A stretch of 64,000 nt of DNA, taken from NCBI GenBank assembly GCA_050944035.1, contig JBMNQH010000004.1, forward strand, positions 62,001 to 126,000, in the 5' to 3' direction. The position numbers and the translations under genes are program-made. Numbering within the stretch: position 1 is the first letter of the stretch; each line of letters starts with the position of its first letter. This DNA comes from JBMNQH01 sp050944035. Its GTDB lineage: Bacteria > Bacillota > Clostridia > Oscillospirales > Oscillospiraceae. Under the pieces are notes generated by a model. The model saw nothing but the letters and a program-made list of their open reading frames with translations, was not told the origin of the DNA and searched no databases. Positions 8,168 to 17,141 of the stretch are shown here, piece by piece.

Positions 8168-8197
8168 AGTATATGCAGAAAGAATCAAAGAATATGT
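8168..8197 (-). promoter_or_regulatory. Sigma-E-like promoter of spoIIID
   Basis: On the minus strand ACATATT (8191-8197) serves as -35 and CATATACT (8168-8175) as -10, with a 15-bp spacer. This fits the sigma-E consensus (ATATT and CATACAnT) well and lies 31 bp before the start codon. Confidence 0.65.
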
Positions 8198-8220
8198 ACA
8201 AAGTAAAACAGAAAACAGCA

Positions 8221-8258
8221 AAAAGCTCCTTGCCTTTCATGAAAGCAAGGAGCTTTTT
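8221..8258 (-). terminator. Terminator after the fused ABC transporter gene
   Basis: AAAAGCTCCTTGC (8221-8233) pairs with GCAAGGAGCTTTT (8245-8257), a 13-bp perfect stem. It lies after the transporter stop at 8285 and before the spoIIID promoter region. Confidence 0.85.
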
Positions 8259-8284
8259 GTTTTGAGAAGAATAAAATATACGAT

Positions 8285-10909
8285 TTACTCCGTACGCAAC
8301 GCAACGACAGGATCTTTCTTTGCGGCGATACGGGAGGGAAAAAGACCGGCGATGAAGGTCAGAAGCATGGAGATGATGACAAGCACGACAGCACCGGCGA
8401 CAGGGAGACTTGCACCAAGCGTTGCAATGCCTGTTATATTACGGATAATCATGTTGATCGGAATTGTGAGCAACAGCGTGATACCGATTCCAAGCGCACC
8501 GGAGACAAAACCGATAATCAGAGTTTCTGCGTTGAACACATGGGAAATATCGCGCTTAGAGGCGCCGATGGCACGCAGAATACCGATTTCCTTGGTGCGT
8601 TCCAGAACGGAAATATAGGTGATAATGCCGATCATAATGGAGGAAACAACGAGAGAAATAGAGACGAATGCAATCAGAATGTAGCTGATGGCATTAATGA
8701 TGGTGGTAACAGAGCTTAAAAGCAGGCCAACCGTGTCAGTATAGGTGATCTGATCCTCTTCCTCCTGATCTTTGTTATAATCAGAGATGCTGTCTGAAAT
8801 GATATCTTTGGACTCAAAATCTTTGGGATAGATATTGATGGCCGTGGGCTTGCTGAAATCGACGTAGCCGAGATCAGCAAGTGCGCTTTCCTGGCTGGTA
8901 GCGAGATGTTCATTTGCAAAGGCAAGAATATCCGCAGGGTCTGTGACATCGTAGCCAAGATAGGTCAGATATTCCAGCATACCGTTGGATTGAATCATGG
9001 CGGCAAGCATAGGATAATCTTTCTCGGTATATTCAGAGACAAATTCCATACCGGTTTTCAGATCTCTGTTTGGTTCATCCAATTGTGCAGCAATGACATC
9101 GCTGGAGTTTACAGCATCAATCAGCGTGGACATCAGTTCTTCGGTATAGAGAATGCCGCCGGGGGAGCTGTTGTGCAGGGAGCTGTCCGCCGGTTTTACA
9201 ATGCCGACGATTTTTAACGTCAACGTGTCGTCACTTTTCAACAGGGTTTCAATTTCACTGTTGGTGCGGTCACGAATCAAACCGGTATCTGCATCGGCAG
9301 TGTAATAATCTGTGTCGAGTAAAACCTTGAAGGAGTAGTCACACAGTTCCTCATACGTATACCTGGTAGAAGCGAGCGGTTCGGGCGCTTCATAAAGCTC
9401 CGGGGAGAGCATGGCATTTTCTGCGGCCTCGTGGTAGGCAGCCAATTCGTCCATGTCCCGAATGCCAAGAGCGTAAAGAACATAGTCAGAAATCTGATTG
9501 TTTTCATCCACTTCAATGACCACTTCATTATAAGCGGTAGGAAGTTTGCCGTAGATGACGCTGTATTGCGAGGCAATATAATCGCTGTCACCAATAAACT
9601 GGTTCCAAACACCGGCAGTATTGGGCATCATAAGCGAAGAATCTTCCAGTTTCTCGGTTCCCGTTTCCATGCCGAGTTGAGAGAACATTTCGTTGTAATT
9701 GCTACAGGTTTTGGTATAGGTTCCATCGTTTTCTTCGATATACGTATTCAGACCTGTACCATAGAGATACTGTAAGTCGTTCACAGCGTCATCGATTTTA
9801 CAGTCATCGCTTTCCAGATATTTTTTAAAGGCCGTCAGATTGTTGGTTGTAATCATACTGGTCATCGAGTCCATCATCTGCGTCATAATATCGTTGGAAC
9901 CGACATAGCCATCCTCCACTTCTGCCTTTGTGTTGGCCTCCATAAAATTTCCCATCATAGCGGAAAAGTCCATGGTATTGGCGGAGATGGTAATGGGATA
10001 GCTTGCCATCGTGCTGGATTCTACATCGTTGATATAATCTTGTACCCCGGTAGAAAGTGCAAGAATCAGGGCGATGCCAATGATGCCGATGGATCCGGCA
10101 AAGGCAGTGAGCAGGGTTCTCGCCTTCTTGGTCATCAGATTGTTGCGTGACAGAGAGAGTGCCGTAAAGAAGGACATCGATGTTTTTCCGATTGCTTTCC
10201 CCGCGTCGGAAGAAACCGGGAGGTCGCCGCTGTCATACGGGGCGGAGTCACTAATTAGTCTGCCGTCGAGCAGCCGGACAATGCGGGTTGAATATTTCTC
10301 GGCCAGCTCAGGATTGTGCGTTACCATAATAACCAGCTTTTCTTTGGAAATTTCTTTTAAAATTTCCATAACCTGTTTACTGGTCTCAGAGTCAAGTGCA
10401 CCGGTGGGTTCGTCTGCGAGCAGGATATCGGGATCATTGACCAGTGCACGTGCAATGGCAACGCGCTGCATTTGCCCGCCGGACATCTGGTTCGGCTTTT
10501 TCTGTAGCTGATCGCCCAATCCGACTTTTTCCAATGCTTCTATTGCCCGCCGCTTCCGTTCGGACTTTGAGACGCCGGACAACGTCAATGCAAGTTCAAC
10601 ATTGGAAAGAACAGTTTGGTGAGAGATGAGATTGTAACTTTGAAACACAAATCCAATCGAGTAATTGCGATAAGAATCCCAGTCTTTATCTTTGAATTCC
10701 TTCGTTGATCGACCGTTGATAATCAAATCACCACTGGTGTATTGATCCAATCCGCCGATGATATTCAGCAATGTCGTTTTGCCGCAGCCGGACTGGCCGA
10801 GAATAGACACAAATTCGTGTTCACGGAATTCAATGTCAATTCCTTTCAGTGCTTGAATCTGTTGGTCGCCAATCTCATAGTGTTTTATAATATTGCTGAG
10901 TTTTAGCAT
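8285..10909 (-). CDS. Fused ABC transporter, ATPase plus MacB/FtsX-type permease
   Basis: 874 residues combining both functions of a MacB/LolCDE-type system. Residues 1-225 are the ATPase: Walker A GQSGCGKTTLLN, signature MSGGQMQRVAIARAL, Walker B ILLADEPTGALD, and the switch His in MVTHNPELA. A linker leads to the first membrane helix (about 255-280). An extracytoplasmic domain of roughly 430 residues, rich in Asp, Asn, Tyr and Thr, follows. Three helices end the protein, containing the FtsX-like core ERTKEIGILRAIGASKRDI and the final GLFPSRIAAKKDPVVALR. Such proteins couple ATP use to movements outside the membrane, in peptide or lipid export. No two-component partner adjoins it, so a substrate cannot be named. 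Confidence 0.93.
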   Translation of the reverse strand: MLKLSNIIKHYEIGDQQIQALKGIDIEFREHEFVSILGQSGCGKTTLLNIIGGLDQYTSGDLIINGRSTKEFKDKDWDSYRNYSIGFVFQSYNLISHQTVLSNVELALTLSGVSKSERKRRAIEALEKVGLGDQLQKKPNQMSGGQMQRVAIARALVNDPDILLADEPTGALDSETSKQVMEILKEISKEKLVIMVTHNPELAEKYSTRIVRLLDGRLISDSAPYDSGDLPVSSDAGKAIGKTSMSFFTALSLSRNNLMTKKARTLLTAFAGSIGIIGIALILALSTGVQDYINDVESSTMASYPITISANTMDFSAMMGNFMEANTKAEVEDGYVGSNDIMTQMMDSMTSMITTNNLTAFKKYLESDDCKIDDAVNDLQYLYGTGLNTYIEENDGTYTKTCSNYNEMFSQLGMETGTEKLEDSSLMMPNTAGVWNQFIGDSDYIASQYSVIYGKLPTAYNEVVIEVDENNQISDYVLYALGIRDMDELAAYHEAAENAMLSPELYEAPEPLASTRYTYEELCDYSFKVLLDTDYYTADADTGLIRDRTNSEIETLLKSDDTLTLKIVGIVKPADSSLHNSSPGGILYTEELMSTLIDAVNSSDVIAAQLDEPNRDLKTGMEFVSEYTEKDYPMLAAMIQSNGMLEYLTYLGYDVTDPADILAFANEHLATSQESALADLGYVDFSKPTAINIYPKDFESKDIISDSISDYNKDQEEEDQITYTDTVGLLLSSVTTIINAISYILIAFVSISLVVSSIMIGIITYISVLERTKEIGILRAIGASKRDISHVFNAETLIIGFVSGALGIGITLLLTIPINMIIRNITGIATLGASLPVAGAVVLVIISMLLTFIAGLFPSRIAAKKDPVVALRTE

Positions 10910-11008
10910 CTAATCAGGGAACTCCTTTCAATTGAGAATAGAACGCAATAACAATACGCCGGGATTGTGAACTGGTTGTTAACAGATCCAAAATAATACC
11001 ATTTTAAA

Positions 11009-11042
11009 AAGAAAATTCCTCCGGCATATACCGGAGGAATGA
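11009..11042 (-). terminator. Terminator after the 7TM receptor gene
   Basis: ATTCCTCCGG (11015-11024) pairs with CCGGAGGAAT (11031-11040); a T-rich stretch follows on the minus strand. Confidence 0.8.
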
Positions 11043-11062
11043 AACAGTATCAAGAAAAATGC

Positions 11063-12445
11063 TTATCGTTCCGAATGGTGTTCTGGATAGACAAACGGCG
11101 CTGTAAGATTTTCTGCAATAGAAAGCAGATCATCATTGATGATATTCTCATAGTGGTCGCGTGCCCAGACCATATCCCGACGGTGCTTGTATACACTGTC
11201 GTGTGCCATAGAGAAACCAAGAATGTAAATCACGATGAAGCAGCCCATACGAAGCGGATCGCTCAACAGAATGTTGCTCATCTTTGGAACGACCATATTG
11301 AACACTGCAACCACGGCAAAAACTGCCAGACCGTATAGAACGTGGGTTGCATAGTATGGGCTTTCCTTCAGCGACAGGATACAGCTGACGGTCAGATACA
11401 CGAGCAGGAAATATTTGTAAATGTGTGCAAACTCGTGGAAAATATGAATGGGCGAGTGATCCCCGGAATGAAACAGCGGAATCGCGACAGACAAGACGCA
11501 TAATGTGGCATCAATGACCTTGATGCAGATTGCAAACCAGTTGTGAATGTGGCAAAGATCGCTGTTAAGCCAGATACCGACGAAGAAAATCGCATAGAAA
11601 CAGAAGGTATCAAAATAGAACCAGAAAATACCGACTGGACGGATGGCAGAGACAACGGAGAACAGGTTCAGGCCAATGATGCAGAAGATCAGACACAGCA
11701 TGAGAATGGCAGGACGTTTATGCAGATGAGACCGGAGTCCATTCAGGACAATACCAAGCATCAAAGAGGTACCGATGAGAATGGCCTGCACGATCATACG
11801 GGTAGAGATCATATTGTTGACATTGCTGGAACGGCCAAAAGCGAGCGGAGAAACAATGCCGCTTTCATAATTGGTCCAGTCTGCAACAGCGATCACGATA
11901 TCAATCTGATTTCTCGCCGAGAAGGTAATTTCCGTAGAATAAATCTGCGGTTCGTATTTTTCTGCTTCCGGAGTACCGACAGTCAGCATCAGATCCCCGT
12001 TGATATAGAGATGATAGGCGGAGTAGATTGCGGGGAGCTGTAGAGTATATACATTGTCGCCATAGTCATTGGAGACGTCAATCATCATGCGATAGGTGGT
12101 ATACCCGTGTTCTGGATAGTTTTCATCACCAAAACTCATCGTGTGATGATCCCCGATGTTGATATATTGTGTAGGCGTATAAGCGTTAATATTCTGCGGG
12201 GTGAGTAACTGATCCTGATAAATAGCCCAGCCGTCTGTTAAATAAAAGATTTTGGTATCATCGATGGTCTCAGTGTCAACAGTTAGTAGTCCATCTTTGG
12301 CCTGCGGTGACTCACGCGTAAATTTGTTATCAAAAAAATAAATCAGTGTAAAAAATAAAGATGCCAGAACAGTGGTAATAATGATATGTACAGAGAAGTG
12401 CTTTAAAAAGTCGTGTTTTTTTTGTTTGGTTACAACGTGCTCCAT
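11063..12445 (-). CDS. 7TMR-DISM-like membrane receptor without output domain
   Basis: 460 residues. A short basic cytoplasmic N-terminus is followed by one helix (about 18-38), then an outside domain of about 180 residues rich in beta strands (YGDNVYTLQLPAIYSAYHLYING and NQIDIVIAVADWTNYESG), which resembles the jelly-roll ligand domains of 7TMR-DISM sensors. Seven hydrophobic helices fill about 230-435. The protein ends some 30 residues after the last helix, so there is no kinase, GGDEF or other signalling domain. It is monocistronic, with its own promoter and terminator. By analogy it senses sugars or carboxylates and may act through a partner. The family call comes from architecture, not from a sharp motif. 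Confidence 0.65.
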   Translation of the reverse strand: MEHVVTKQKKHDFLKHFSVHIIITTVLASLFFTLIYFFDNKFTRESPQAKDGLLTVDTETIDDTKIFYLTDGWAIYQDQLLTPQNINAYTPTQYINIGDHHTMSFGDENYPEHGYTTYRMMIDVSNDYGDNVYTLQLPAIYSAYHLYINGDLMLTVGTPEAEKYEPQIYSTEITFSARNQIDIVIAVADWTNYESGIVSPLAFGRSSNVNNMISTRMIVQAILIGTSLMLGIVLNGLRSHLHKRPAILMLCLIFCIIGLNLFSVVSAIRPVGIFWFYFDTFCFYAIFFVGIWLNSDLCHIHNWFAICIKVIDATLCVLSVAIPLFHSGDHSPIHIFHEFAHIYKYFLLVYLTVSCILSLKESPYYATHVLYGLAVFAVVAVFNMVVPKMSNILLSDPLRMGCFIVIYILGFSMAHDSVYKHRRDMVWARDHYENIINDDLLSIAENLTAPFVYPEHHSER

Positions 12446-12529
12446 GTAGATACTCCAGTCTGATTAGAAATGATGAAACGAACAAAAAACAAATAAAAAT
12501 GGTGATATTTCATAAAAGTCAACATACAT

Positions 12530-12558
12530 AGTCTATCAAACTTTAGAAAGAGAGTCAA
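12530..12558 (-). promoter_or_regulatory. Promoter of the 7TM receptor gene
   Basis: TTGACT (12553-12558) and TAGACT (12530-12535) on the minus strand with a 17-bp spacer. Confidence 0.55.
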
Positions 12559-12809
12559 TTTTGAAATCCGATATTTTTCATATCATTGCAAAGTTTTTGC
12601 AATTTGTAAGAAAATGGGACTAAAAAACTGGAAAGAACGATAAAAAACAAGAAGTAAATATCGACAAAAAAACAAAATGCTGTCAATAGAGAACTGTGAG
12701 AATGAAGAAACTTTCCAAAAAAACGCTTCATTCTTAAAAGAGAACAATCATCGGAAATTTCTTTTCCGGAATTGTGGGAAATAGGGCTATAAAGTATAGA
12801 AATAAAATC

Positions 12810-12838
12810 TTGACAGTCTATATAAGGCATCATACAAT
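12810..12838 (+). promoter_or_regulatory. Sigma-A promoter of the marR-ABC operon
   Basis: TTGACA (12810-12815) and TACAAT (12833-12838) with a 17-bp spacer, close to ideal. Confidence 0.85.
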
Positions 12839-12852
12839 ATTAGAACTCTAAT
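12839..12852. promoter_or_regulatory. Candidate MarR operator palindrome
   Basis: ATTAGA-AC-TCTAAT is a perfect dyad starting right after the -10 element, over the transcription start. A bound repressor would block the promoter. That it is the operator of the adjacent MarR protein is inferred from position. Confidence 0.55.
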
Positions 12853-12890
12853 CAATTTGAGCATGATTGAGCAGGACGGAGATGAATTGC

Positions 12891-13325
12891 ATGTTAGAGG
12901 ATGAGAAACGGATTGGGTACGAAGTAAAGCAGTTGTCCTGTCTAATTCGATATGATTTCGAGACGCAGCTTTCGCAGCAGGAGGTTGGTGTGACCTGTAT
13001 GCAGGCATGGATTATTGGTTATCTTAGCCGGAACGGTCAGACACCGGTGTATCAGCGGGATCTGGAACATGAATTTCAAATTCGTGGTTCCAGTGTTACC
13101 AGTTTATTAAAACTTATGGAGAAAAATGGTCTGATTGTTCGATCTCGCGTTTCCCATGATGCCAGATTGAAGCGATTGGAGCTGACGCCAAAGGCGATTG
13201 AAATCCATCGGAAAATTCAGGAGAGTATCCGACAACATGAGGAGCGGCTCCGTACAGGATTAACGGAAGAAGAGGTTGCAGTCTTTTTCTCCGTTGTCCA
13301 TAAAATAAAACAGAATTTACTTTGA
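12891..13325 (+). CDS. MarR-family transcriptional regulator
   Basis: 144-residue winged-helix repressor. DNA-binding elements are QRDLEHEFQIRGSSVTSLLKLMEKNGLI (recognition helix) and the wing RSRVSHDARLKRLELTPKA, with dimer-forming helices at both ends. The ATG at 12891 is preferred because GGAG lies 9 bases before it; an in-frame ATG at 12882 sits too close to that site, and a TTG at 12867 has none. It is followed after 54 bp by two ABC exporter genes, the standard arrangement in which a MarR protein represses its own multidrug exporter operon and is released by the drug. Confidence 0.93.
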   Translation: MLEDEKRIGYEVKQLSCLIRYDFETQLSQQEVGVTCMQAWIIGYLSRNGQTPVYQRDLEHEFQIRGSSVTSLLKLMEKNGLIVRSRVSHDARLKRLELTPKAIEIHRKIQESIRQHEERLRTGLTEEEVAVFFSVVHKIKQNLL

Positions 13326-13379
13326 TTGCTTAAAATGAAGCGATACAGAACTATTTTCGTAGAAAGAGGGGAAGCATAA

Positions 13380-15131
13380 ATGATTGAAAAGTCCCATCTG
13401 GGCAGACTGCTGCAGTGTCTGCGGGAGTATAAGCGTGATACACTGCTTGCGCCGGCTTTGGTTTCTATCGAAGTACTGTTGGAAGTGATGATTCCGTTTC
13501 TGATGGCGAAACTCATCGACAAAGGGATTACAGCTGGTAATCGAACGTACATTATTGGCATGGGCGTGACTCTGATTGTAATTTGCTGTTTTTCTCTGTT
13601 GACCGGTGCATTGTCCGGCAAGTTTGCTGCGCAGGCTGCGGCTGGATTTTCCAAAAATCTTCGCCACGACATGTACTATAACGTACAGGACTTTGCATTT
13701 TCCAACATTGATAAGTTTTCTACTGCCAGTATTATCACGCGACTGACAACAGATGTCACCAACGTACAACAGGCGTTTATGATGGTGATTCGTATGGCGG
13801 TCAGAAGTCCGATCATGATGATCTTTTCTCTGGTTGCTGCCTTTACGATCAATGCAAAGGTTGCAGTCATTTTTTTGCTGGCGATCCCCATTCTTGCAGT
13901 TGGGTTATTTTATCTTATGACCCATGCCTATCCCATCTTTGAATATGTTTTTCATACATACGATCATCTGAATAATATTGTCCAGGAAAATTTACATGGG
14001 ATTCGTGTGGTCAAAGCCTTCGTCCGGGAAAAACATGAGATCAAGAAATTTGATGACATTTCGATTGATATCTCAAATCAGTTTATCAAGGCAGAAAAAC
14101 TGCTGGCTTTCAACAGTCCTCTGATGATGATCTGTTCCTATGGCTGTCTGCTTGGTGCGTCTTGGTTGGGCGCCAAGATGATTGTCGGTGGGAGCATGAC
14201 AACCGGCGAACTTTCCAGCGTAATCTCCTATTCGATGTCCATCCTGATGTCACTGATGATGCTGTCCATGGTATTTGTTATGATCACAATTTCGCGGACA
14301 TCCGTAGAACGCATTGTTGAAGTTTTAAATGAGACCTCTGATCTCACCAATGGGGAAAATCCGGTTTACAGTGTACGGGACGGTTCCATTTCTTTTGAGA
14401 ATGTAAATTTCAGTTATGCAAATGATGAGAACAAACTCTGCCTGAGCGACGTTAATCTCTCCATCCGTTCCGGAGAGACGATTGGGATTATCGGGGGGAC
14501 CGGTACCTCCAAATCCAGCCTGGTGCAGCTGATTCCACGGCTGTATGATGTAACCAGTGGATGCGTTAAGGTTGGCGGTGTGGATGTCCGCGACTATGAT
14601 CTTGAGACGTTGCGCAATGCGGTTGCAATGGTTCTGCAAAAGAATGTGCTGTTCTCCGGGACAATTAGGGAGAATCTGCGCTGGGGCGACGCGGATGCGA
14701 CAGACGAAGAGATCGTACACGCATGTAAACTGGCACAGGCAGATGATTTTATCCAGGGATTTCCGGACGGATATGACACCTACATCGAGCAGGGCGGTAC
14801 CAACGTTTCCGGTGGGCAGAAACAGCGCCTGTGCATTGCACGCGCACTGTTGAAGAAACCAAAGATTTTGATTCTTGACGACTCTACCAGTGCAGTCGAT
14901 ACCAAAACCGATGCGCAGATTCGCAGAGCCTTCCGAGAGGAGATTCCCAATACGACAAAGATCATCATTGCACAGCGCATTTCCTCTGTTGAGGATGCGG
15001 ATCGAATTCTTGTCCTCGAAAATGGCTGCATCAACGGGGTCGGAACCCACGCCGAGCTGCTGGAAAGCAACGCAATCTATCGCGAAGTCTATGAATCCCA
15101 GGGAAAGGGAGGAAACGGGCATGAAGAATAA
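13380..15131 (+). CDS. ABC exporter half-transporter, degenerate-site subunit
   Basis: 583 residues: six membrane helices (about 15-310), then an ATPase domain. This is one half of a heterodimeric drug or lipid exporter. Its ATP site departs from consensus: Walker A reads GGTGTSKSS, with Ser in place of the glycine before Lys; Walker B is ILILDDSTSAVD, with Asp for the catalytic Glu; and the switch residue in IIIAQRISS is Gln instead of His. The signature VSGGQKQRLCIARAL is intact. This matches the non-hydrolysing site of asymmetric exporters such as BmrCD or TM287/288. It overlaps the next gene by 11 bp. AGAGGGGAAG precedes the ATG. Confidence 0.93.
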   Translation: MIEKSHLGRLLQCLREYKRDTLLAPALVSIEVLLEVMIPFLMAKLIDKGITAGNRTYIIGMGVTLIVICCFSLLTGALSGKFAAQAAAGFSKNLRHDMYYNVQDFAFSNIDKFSTASIITRLTTDVTNVQQAFMMVIRMAVRSPIMMIFSLVAAFTINAKVAVIFLLAIPILAVGLFYLMTHAYPIFEYVFHTYDHLNNIVQENLHGIRVVKAFVREKHEIKKFDDISIDISNQFIKAEKLLAFNSPLMMICSYGCLLGASWLGAKMIVGGSMTTGELSSVISYSMSILMSLMMLSMVFVMITISRTSVERIVEVLNETSDLTNGENPVYSVRDGSISFENVNFSYANDENKLCLSDVNLSIRSGETIGIIGGTGTSKSSLVQLIPRLYDVTSGCVKVGGVDVRDYDLETLRNAVAMVLQKNVLFSGTIRENLRWGDADATDEEIVHACKLAQADDFIQGFPDGYDTYIEQGGTNVSGGQKQRLCIARALLKKPKILILDDSTSAVDTKTDAQIRRAFREEIPNTTKIIIAQRISSVEDADRILVLENGCINGVGTHAELLESNAIYREVYESQGKGGNGHEE

Positions 15132-17037
15132 GAAACCAGAGCAGGGAAACGGATCGGCGCAAGCCGGGATGCCAAAGCGGCCAAAGGTTGACAGAAAAAC
15201 GATTACCCGTTTGCTTTCTTATCTGAGAGGCAGATATTTGTTCCTGTTTGGCGTGGTTGTGTTTTGTCTGATTGTCGATGCTGTTGCCGGCGGTGCCGGT
15301 TCTCTGTTTTTGCAGAAGCTCATTGACGAGTATATTGCGCCGTTAACGAATGTTGCAAATCCGGATTTCAGTGGCCTGCTTCGTTTGATCCTGCTGATGT
15401 GCTGCATTTATGTCTGTGGTATTGTAGCGAACCTGATGTATCAGCGCATTATGGCCAGTATTTCGAATGGTGTGATGCACGACATCCGCAGTGAAATGTT
15501 TTCCAAAATGCAGCGTTTGCCGCTTCGATATTTTGATACACATACGCATGGCGATATTATGAGCCATTATACTAATGATGTTGATACCTTGCATGAAGTT
15601 CTGGGGCGCAGTATCCCGCAGATGTTTTCTGCCTGTATCACGATAGTTGTTCTGCTGATTGCCATGCTGATCCTCAATGTTTGGATGACCGCGCTTGTTT
15701 TGCTGGTTGTTCTGTTGATGATTCGTGTTGCAGGAAAGATTGGTGGAAACAGCGCTTCCTATTTTATTCGGCAACAGAAATCTCTCGGTGTGGTCAACGG
15801 CTATGTAGAAGAAATGGTTAACGGGCAGAAGGTGGTAAAAGTCTTTTGCCATGAAGAGGCATCAAAAGAAGCGTTTGACCGGATCAACGATCAGCTCTGC
15901 CAGGATACAACCGCGGCAAATGTTTTTGCGAACATTTTGATGCCGGTCATGATGAACATTGGCAACATACAGTATGTTCTGATTGCCTTTGTTGGCGGTC
16001 TGATGGCAATTCAAGGCGTCGGCAGTATGACCATTGGAACCGTAATTGCTTTTCTGACCTTGTCAAAGACGTTTACCCGTCCAATCAGTATGATTTCCCA
16101 GCAGATCAATCTGGTCGTCATGGCACTTGCCGGTGCGCAACGCATCTTTGCATTGATGGATCAGGAGCCGGAAACAGATCAGGGAAATGTGACGCTGGTC
16201 AACGCAAAATTAGAGAATGGCGTACTGACAGAATGCGCAGAGCGAACCGGACTGTTTGCCTGGAAGGTTCCAGAAAGCGATGGTGGGTTCCGGCTTGTTC
16301 GTCTGACCGGTGAAGTCCAGTTCTTTGATGTGGATTTCGGGTATGTTCCGGAAAAAATGGTGCTGCATAACATTACATTGGACGCAAAACCGGGTGAAAA
16401 AATTGCGTTTGTTGGCGCGACAGGTGCCGGAAAAACAACGATTACTAACTTAATCAATCGGTTTTATGATATTGCAGACGGAAAGATCCGTTATGATGGG
16501 ATCAACATCAATAAAATCTGCAAGGCAGATCTCCGGCGCAGTCTGGGCATTGTTTTGCAGGACGTCAATCTCTTTACCGGTACCGTTTTGGATAATATTC
16601 GGTATGGCAGACTGGATGCAACCGACGAAGAGTGCATTGCGGCTGCAAAGGTGGCCAATGCCCACGAATTTATTTCCCGCCTGCCGCAGGGATATGACAC
16701 CATGTTGGCCGGAGATGGTTCCAATCTGTCGCAGGGGCAGCGGCAGCTATTGTCCATTGCACGCTGTGCTGTAGCCGACCCACCGGTTATGATTCTCGAT
16801 GAGGCAACCTCCAGCATTGATACCCGCACCGAAGCTTTGGTACAACGCGGTATGGATCAATTGATGGAAGGCAGGACGGTTTTTATCATTGCGCACCGTC
16901 TGTCTACGGTGAAAAACTCGGATAATATCTTGGTGCTGGAACATGGCAATATCATTGAACGGGGCAGCCATAACGAACTGGTATCCCAGAAGGGGAAATA
17001 TTATCAGCTTTATACTGGTGCCTTTGAACTGGAGTAG
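15121..17037 (+). CDS. ABC exporter half-transporter, catalytic subunit
   Basis: 638 residues, partner of the preceding gene. A Gly/Lys-rich N-terminal tail, six helices (about 40-340), and an ATPase domain with canonical Walker A GATGAGKTT, Walker B VMILDEATSSID and switch His in IIAHRLSTV. The signature reads LSQGQRQLLSIAR, with Gln for the second Gly, as seen in the partner that faces a degenerate site. A 60-residue linker between membrane and ATPase parts contains two Cys (TECAERTG) and appears in related Firmicute exporters. The ATG at 15121 follows GGAGGAAACGGGC inside the upstream gene. Substrate unknown. Confidence 0.94.
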   Translation: MKNKKPEQGNGSAQAGMPKRPKVDRKTITRLLSYLRGRYLFLFGVVVFCLIVDAVAGGAGSLFLQKLIDEYIAPLTNVANPDFSGLLRLILLMCCIYVCGIVANLMYQRIMASISNGVMHDIRSEMFSKMQRLPLRYFDTHTHGDIMSHYTNDVDTLHEVLGRSIPQMFSACITIVVLLIAMLILNVWMTALVLLVVLLMIRVAGKIGGNSASYFIRQQKSLGVVNGYVEEMVNGQKVVKVFCHEEASKEAFDRINDQLCQDTTAANVFANILMPVMMNIGNIQYVLIAFVGGLMAIQGVGSMTIGTVIAFLTLSKTFTRPISMISQQINLVVMALAGAQRIFALMDQEPETDQGNVTLVNAKLENGVLTECAERTGLFAWKVPESDGGFRLVRLTGEVQFFDVDFGYVPEKMVLHNITLDAKPGEKIAFVGATGAGKTTITNLINRFYDIADGKIRYDGININKICKADLRRSLGIVLQDVNLFTGTVLDNIRYGRLDATDEECIAAAKVANAHEFISRLPQGYDTMLAGDGSNLSQGQRQLLSIARCAVADPPVMILDEATSSIDTRTEALVQRGMDQLMEGRTVFIIAHRLSTVKNSDNILVLEHGNIIERGSHNELVSQKGKYYQLYTGAFELE

Positions 17038-17065
17038 AACTCGATAGGCATGATTTTACAAGGAA

Positions 17066-17101
17066 GAGCAGATGTGCTAAAATGCAGTTGCACATCTGCT
17101 C
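17066..17101. repeat. Perfect 12-bp inverted repeat
   Basis: GAGCAGATGTGC (17066-17077) and GCACATCTGCTC (17090-17101) around a 12-nt loop. No T-run follows on the plus strand, so it is not a typical terminator. It lies between the exporter and the serine hydrolase gene and may be a weak terminator or an RNA-stabilising hairpin. Confidence 0.7.
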
Positions 17102-17141
17102 CTTGCATATCGTGCAATTTGAAAGGACAGGGAAAAAGAAG

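Larger units (their letters stand above)
12446..12890. other. AT-rich divergent regulatory region (445 bp)
   Basis: The region between the 7TM receptor gene and the marR-type gene is strongly AT-rich. It holds one promoter in each direction and a 14-bp palindrome, listed separately. Short open frames on the minus strand (12555-12833, 12787-13008) have low-complexity composition and no convincing ribosome-binding site. I see no further gene. Confidence 0.6.

Noticed and set aside
12555..12833. A 92-codon minus-strand frame in the AT-rich region before marR
   Set aside because: Composition is low-complexity Phe/Ser/Leu and it covers the marR promoter; no ribosome-binding site.
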